From Mesorhizobium sp. B1-1-8 (GTDB lineage Bacteria; Pseudomonadota; Alphaproteobacteria; Rhizobiales; Rhizobiaceae): DNA of 64,000 nt. Within the stretch, counting starts at the first letter, position 1, and the number at the start of each line of letters is the position of its first letter. A program made the translations under genes and the position numbers. The DNA lies in the NCBI RefSeq assembly GCF_006442795.2, contig NZ_CP083956.1, positions 3,821,501 to 3,885,500 on the forward strand, given 5' to 3'. The notes beneath the pieces were generated by a model. The model was not told the origin of the DNA, searched no databases, and saw only the letters and a program-made list of their open reading frames with translations. Positions 59,923-64,000 of this stretch are shown here, piece by piece.

Positions 59923-61054
59923 CTAGTCGAGGTCCGCCACCATCTCGCCTGCACCACCTTCAATGCGGTGCGATAGTGAGGCTTCCATGAACTCGTCGAG
60001 ATCGCCGTCGAGCACGCTCGACGGGCTGGTGCTTTCGACGCCGGTGCGCAGATCCTTCACCAGTTGGTAGGGCTGCAGCACGTAGGAGCGGATCTGGTGC
60101 CCCCAGCCGATATCACTCTTCGAGGCCTCGGTGGCATTCGCCACCGCCTCACGCTTCTTCAGCTCTTCCTCGTAAAGGCGCGAGCGCAGCATTTCCCAGG
60201 CCTTGGCGCGGTTCTTGTGCTGCGAACGTTCCGCCTGGCAGGCGACCGCGATGCCGGTCGCGAGATGGGTGATGCGGACCGCCGAATCGGTGGTGTTGAC
60301 ATGCTGGCCGCCCGAACCGGAAGAGCGGTAGGTATCGATGCGGACGTCGGATTCCGAAACGTCGATATCGATCGTGTCGTCGATGACCGGATAGACCCAG
60401 ACGCTGGCAAAGGAAGTGTGGCGGCGCGCATTGCTGTCGTAAGGCGAGATGCGCACCAGGCGGTGGACGCCGGATTCGGTCTTCAGCCAGCCATAGGCGT
60501 TGTGGCCCTTGATCAGCAAGGTGGCCGACTTGATGCCGGCCTCCTCGCCGTCGTGGACCTCCAGCACCTCGACCTTGAAGCGTCGGCGCTCGGCCCAGCG
60601 CGTATACATGCGCAACAGCATCGAGGCCCAGTCCTGGCTCTCGGTGCCGCCGGCGCCGGCATGGATTTCGAGATAAGTGTCATTGGCGTCGGCCTCGCCC
60701 GACAGCAGCGTCTCGACTTGGCGGGCCTTGGCTTCACCCTGCATGGAGCGAAGTGCTGCTTCGGCTTCAGCGACGACGCCTTCGTCGCCCTCTTCCTCGC
60801 CAAGCTCGATCAGGCCGATATTATCTTCCAGCGCCTGGGTCAGGCCCTTCACCGCGGCGATGCCTTCCTCGAGGCCCTGGCGTTCCCGCATCAGCTTCTG
60901 CGCTTCCAGAGGATCGTTCCACAGACTGGAATCCTCGGCGCGGACGTTCAGGTATTCAAGCCGCTTGATGGCCTGATCCCAGTCAAAGATGCCTCCTCAG
61001 CAGGGTTATCGCCTGCCTGATCTCGTCGACAATGTTGAGCGTTTCCGCGCGCAT
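59923..61054 (-). CDS. prfB: Peptide chain release factor 2, with programmed +1 frameshift
   Basis: RF2 recognises UGA and UAA stop codons. The gene starts at 61054 ([20 protein letters not shown]) and after 23 codons meets an in-frame TGA at 60983-60985. The context AGGAGG-CAT-CTT-TGA-C is the classical frameshift site: an internal Shine-Dalgarno, slippery CTT and weak TGA-C. Reading shifts +1 into the main frame, giving about 376 residues. The GGQ motif ([13 protein letters not shown]) is intact. The stop-recognition tripeptide region reads [18 protein letters not shown], that is SPY rather than the SPF of E. coli. Its end is 60 bp from the GFA gene. Confidence 0.96.
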
Positions 61055-61142
61055 GGCTTCTGGTTCTGTCCTGTTGTTCTTGGTTATTGTTCGGGATAGG
61101 CGCGATACATAGGCACGGCACCGCCGCCTGTAAAGCGAAATG

Positions 61143-61162
61143 GCCGGCTCCATCCAGCCGGC
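61143..61162 (-). terminator. Terminator-like hairpin after the penicillin-binding protein gene
   Basis: GCCGGCT pairs with AGCCGGC around CCATCC, about 20 bp beyond the stop at 61183. The following sequence has only a short T run. Confidence 0.4.
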
Positions 61163-61182
61163 GCATTCGATATCGGGAGATG

Positions 61183-63627
61183 TCAGTAGAGGCCGCCGCC
61201 GCCGTCCTGAATGGCCTGATTGGCCTGCGGGGACAGCCCGCCGCCGGAGCCGTTGGAGCCGTCCGCGCCCATGCCGATCACCCAGTAGCTATCGGCCGGG
61301 CCGGTGCCGGGCTTGAAGGCCTCGATGATGGTGTTGGGATCGCCTTCGGCCGCGCGCATGCCGGTCTTGCGGTTGATGGGGATCAGCTTCATGCCGTCGG
61401 GAACCTGGAAGTCGACATTGGGCGTGCCGTCCAGCGCCACGCGCGCGAAATCCTTGAAGATCGGCGCCGCCAGGCCGCCGCCCGTGGCGCCATGGCCAAG
61501 GCCGCGCGGAGTGTCGTAGCCCATGTAGAGGCCGACGACGAGGTTCGGGGTGAAGCCGATGAACCAGGCATCCTTCTCGTCATTGGTCGTGCCGGTCTTG
61601 CCGGCGATGTGGCGGCCGAGCTCGCCGATGGTGGCGCCGGTGCCGCGCTGCACGACGCCTTCCATCATCGAGGTGATCTGATAGGCGGTCATAGGGTCGA
61701 GCACCTGCTCGGAATTGTCGACCAGCTCCGGCTCCGGCTGGTTCTTCCATTCGCTGGCGTTGCAGCCTTCGCAACCGCGCTCGTCCTGCTTGAACACGGT
61801 CTTGCCGTAACGATCCTGGATGCGGTCGATCAGCGACGGTTTGATCGACTTGCCGCCGTTGGCCATGATCGAATAGGCCGACACCATGCGCATGACCGTC
61901 GTCTCGCCGGAGCCCAGCGCCATCGGCAGATAGGGCGCCAGGTGGTCGTAGACGCCGAAGCGTTCGGCATATTCCACGACCAGCTTCATGCCCATGTCGT
62001 TGGCGAGCCGCACCGTCATCAGGTTGCGCGATTTTTCGATGCCGGAGCGCAAGGTCGCCGGGCCGGCGACGGTTCCGTCATAGTTCTTCGGCGTCCATGT
62101 CGTGTTGCCGCTCTGGATGGTGATGGGGCCGTCCATGATCACCGACGCCGGCGTGTAACCGTTGTCGAGCGCCGCCGAATAGACGATCGGCTTGAACGAG
62201 GAGCCGGGCTGGCGCATCGCCTGCGTCGCGCGGTTGAACTCCGACTGCGCGTAGGAGAAGCCGCCGACCATGGCCAGCACGCGGCCGGTATGCGGGTCCA
62301 TGGCGACCAGGCCGCCTTCGACCTCCGGCACCTGGCGCAGGCTGTAGGCATTGTCGGAGCCGTCGTTCTTCTGCACGAAGACGACGTCGCCGGGCTCCAG
62401 CACATCAGCCGGCGACTTTGCCTTGACGGTCTTGCCATTGACCACATGGCGCATGGCAAAGCCCATGTCGTCCTTGCTGACGGTGCCTTCGACGCGTTCC
62501 TTGACAATGTCGCCGGAAGCCTGCCGCGCCGGCTGGATACCGATGGTCAGACCATTGGCGGAACTGTCGAGCACGACGGCGAGCGTCCATTCCGGCACGT
62601 CCTCCAGCCCCTTGACGTTGCCGAGCGGCACGCCCCAGTCGCCGGAAACGTCGATATGGGTCACCGGCCCGCGATAGCCGCGCAGCGTGTCGTATTTCAG
62701 CAAGCCGTTCTGCATCGCCCTGCGGGCAATAAGCTGGATCTTCGGGTCGAGCGTGGTGCGCACCGACAGGCCGCCTTCCAGGAGCGCGCTCTCGCCGTAG
62801 CGGGCGATGATCTGGCGACGCACCTCCTCGGTGAAATATTCGCCTGCGAACAGATAGGAGCCGGTGCGGCGCGGCGTCACGCCGAGCGGTTCAGCCTTCG
62901 CCTTGGCGCCCTCTTCTGGGGTTACGTAACCGTTCTCGACCATCTGGCCGATGACCCAGTTGCGCCGCTCGATCGCGCGATCGGCGTGCTTGAAGGGATT
63001 GTAGTTGGCCGGACCTTTCGGCAGCGATGCCAGATAGGCAGCCTCGGCCACGGTCAATTCGTTCACCGATTTGTCGAAATAAGTAAGTGCGGCGCCGGCA
63101 ACGCCATAGGCGTTGAAGCCAAAGAAAATCTCGTTGAGATAGAGTTCGAGGATACGATCCTTGGAGTAGGCCTGCTCAATGCGGAACGACAGGATGGCTT
63201 CCTTGACCTTGCGTTCCATGGAACGCTCGTTGCTCAGAAGGAAGTTCTTGGCGACCTGCTGGGTGATCGTCGAACCGCCCTGCGTCGGTCCGCCCGAGAC
63301 ATAGGCAATCACGGCCCGGCCGAGGCCCGTTATGTCCACGCCAGGATGGTTGTAGAAATTCTTGTCCTCGGCCGACATGAAGGCTGCCTTGACGCGGTCC
63401 GGAATCGCCTGGATCGGCAAGTAAAGACGCCGCTCGCGCGCATATTCGGCCATCAGGGAGCCGTCCGAAGCGTGGATGCGCGTCGTCACCGGCGGTTCGT
63501 ATTTGGCCAGCACCTCGTAGTCGGGCAGGTCCTTCGCCAGATGGCCGACATAGATCGCCACGCCCGCAGCGACCAGCAGCGCCAGCATCGTGCCGATGCC
63601 GAAGAAATAGCCGATGAGACGAATCAT
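61183..63627 (-). CDS. mrcA: Class A penicillin-binding protein 1A (bifunctional transglycosylase/transpeptidase)
   Basis: PBP1A polymerises and cross-links peptidoglycan at the inner membrane. The 814-residue product has an N-terminal membrane anchor (YFFGIGTMLALLVAAGVAIY), the transglycosylase domain with the catalytic Glu in EDKNFYNHPGVD and GGSTITQQVAKN, an OB-like insert, and the transpeptidase with SSFK (PGSSFKPIVYSA), SRN (EKSRNLMTV) and KTGTTN. The C-terminus is Gly-rich. An amidase gene lies 233 bp upstream on the same strand, so a cell-wall cluster is likely. Confidence 0.96.
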   Translation of the reverse strand: MIRLIGYFFGIGTMLALLVAAGVAIYVGHLAKDLPDYEVLAKYEPPVTTRIHASDGSLMAEYARERRLYLPIQAIPDRVKAAFMSAEDKNFYNHPGVDITGLGRAVIAYVSGGPTQGGSTITQQVAKNFLLSNERSMERKVKEAILSFRIEQAYSKDRILELYLNEIFFGFNAYGVAGAALTYFDKSVNELTVAEAAYLASLPKGPANYNPFKHADRAIERRNWVIGQMVENGYVTPEEGAKAKAEPLGVTPRRTGSYLFAGEYFTEEVRRQIIARYGESALLEGGLSVRTTLDPKIQLIARRAMQNGLLKYDTLRGYRGPVTHIDVSGDWGVPLGNVKGLEDVPEWTLAVVLDSSANGLTIGIQPARQASGDIVKERVEGTVSKDDMGFAMRHVVNGKTVKAKSPADVLEPGDVVFVQKNDGSDNAYSLRQVPEVEGGLVAMDPHTGRVLAMVGGFSYAQSEFNRATQAMRQPGSSFKPIVYSAALDNGYTPASVIMDGPITIQSGNTTWTPKNYDGTVAGPATLRSGIEKSRNLMTVRLANDMGMKLVVEYAERFGVYDHLAPYLPMALGSGETTVMRMVSAYSIMANGGKSIKPSLIDRIQDRYGKTVFKQDERGCEGCNASEWKNQPEPELVDNSEQVLDPMTAYQITSMMEGVVQRGTGATIGELGRHIAGKTGTTNDEKDAWFIGFTPNLVVGLYMGYDTPRGLGHGATGGGLAAPIFKDFARVALDGTPNVDFQVPDGMKLIPINRKTGMRAAEGDPNTIIEAFKPGTGPADSYWVIGMGADGSNGSGGGLSPQANQAIQDGGGGLY

Positions 63628-63860
63628 GCCCGCTCCAGTCCGAGGTTCGGGATTTTCCTAAACGAAGCCGACTGTCGTGCAAGCTTCCCCGGGGCGGTCC
63701 CAATCCGCATCGGAAAACCCATGTCGCGACCATGTGGACAAAATGCGGCAGCGCGATGTTTCAGGAACTCGACGGCAGAATAATAGCGCCGGGTGTTGTC
63801 GTCGTGCAACGCCGCTTGTGGTTGTGAGGCCGCTTGCGGTTGTGCGCAGGAGCGGCGCGG

Positions 63861-64000
63861 TCAGCCGCCTGCCCGGGCCGCAGTCTTTGCCGTGGCAAAC
63901 AGGGCAACGGCATTGGTTATGCTCTGCGCCGCCTTGCCGCGCCAGTCGGCGTTGAGCAGCTGCGCCTCGTCCTTGGCATTCGAAAGATAGCCGAGCTCGA
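63861..64000 (-). CDS. N-acetylmuramoyl-L-alanine amidase (Amidase_3), C-terminal fragment
   Basis: Only the last 45 residues are in the window: ELGYLSNAKDEAQLLNADWR and SITNAVALFATA, ending at a TGA at 63861. The ELGYLSN...DE..L motif with the closing helix is typical of Amidase_3 (AmiC-like) domains that cleave the glycan-peptide bond. The gene continues beyond the window. The context upstream of PBP1A supports a cell-wall role. Confidence 0.75.
   Translation of the reverse strand, partial: ELGYLSNAKDEAQLLNADWRGKAAQSITNAVALFATAKTAARAGG

Noticed and set aside
59923..60891. Annotating prfB as an intact 322-codon gene starting at 60891.
   Set aside because: The upstream 23 codons, internal Shine-Dalgarno and CTT-TGA-C slip site show that the real start is at 61054 with a +1 frameshift.
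61087..63783. An 898-codon plus-strand frame opposite the penicillin-binding protein.
   Set aside because: The minus strand carries a complete PBP1A with all catalytic motifs, and the plus frame shows no family features.

Overview
The window looks like the chromosome of an alphaproteobacterium of the order Rhizobiales, most likely Mesorhizobium or a close relative. The basis is high GC, the gene order around the ribosomal operons, a BA14K-family protein, short-LID adenylate kinase and typical rhizobial intergenic palindromes. The genus is inferred from gene content and general knowledge; no search was run.

Layout. Positions 1-21.4 kb hold one minus-strand block reading rpsL-rpsG-fusA-tuf-rpsJ-rplCDWB-rpsS-rplV-rpsC-rplP-rpmC-rpsQ-rplNXE-rpsNH-rplFR-rpsE-rpmD-rplO-secY-adk-rpsMK-rpoA-rplQ (the str, S10, spc and alpha operons fused head to tail), followed downstream by a DegP-type protease and the start of rarA. 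Positions 21.8-23.9 kb are a small insert (conserved small protein, aldose 1-dehydrogenase-like enzyme, O-methyltransferase). Positions 23.9-36.5 kb hold the second minus-strand housekeeping block: tRNA-Trp, secE-nusG-rplKA-rplJL-rpoBC. Positions 36.7-43.7 kb contain the second tuf gene and tRNA-Gly and tRNA-Tyr, interrupted by a truncated globin, a duplicated ClpP-fold-like secreted protein, an EamA transporter, a sulfotransferase-like protein, GlsB and YidB. Together these look like the dispersed remains of the tRNA-tufB-secE order known from E. coli.

Positions 43.8-49.5 kb hold rlmB and the glyoxylate-to-glycerate operon gcl-hyi-glxR with a divergent IclR regulator. Positions 49.5-55.3 kb carry small membrane and secreted proteins, tRNA-Thr, NAD kinase and a DEAD-box RNA helicase. 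Positions 55.5-57.4 kb hold a group II intron, inserted directly behind the intrinsic terminator of an OmpA-family lipoprotein gene; its reverse transcriptase is broken by a frameshift. Positions 57.4-64 kb hold that lipoprotein, two GFA-fold proteins, a small secreted Cys-containing protein, prfB with its programmed frameshift, a class A penicillin-binding protein and the end of an amidase.

Most of the window is ordinary core genome. The parts worth a second look lie between and inside the core genes: four copies of one REP-like palindrome, three palindromes built from AGTAG-type repeats (one supplies the stop codon of rlmB), a 47-bp tandem duplication inside the S10 operon, strong hairpins at four junctions of the rpl/rpo operon, a 59-bp-arm inverted repeat inside the gcl operon, a compensated double indel separating two almost identical tuf genes, and a two-domain ClpP-like protein whose second domain has lost its serine. 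I found no CRISPR array, prophage, insertion sequence or clear new defence system.
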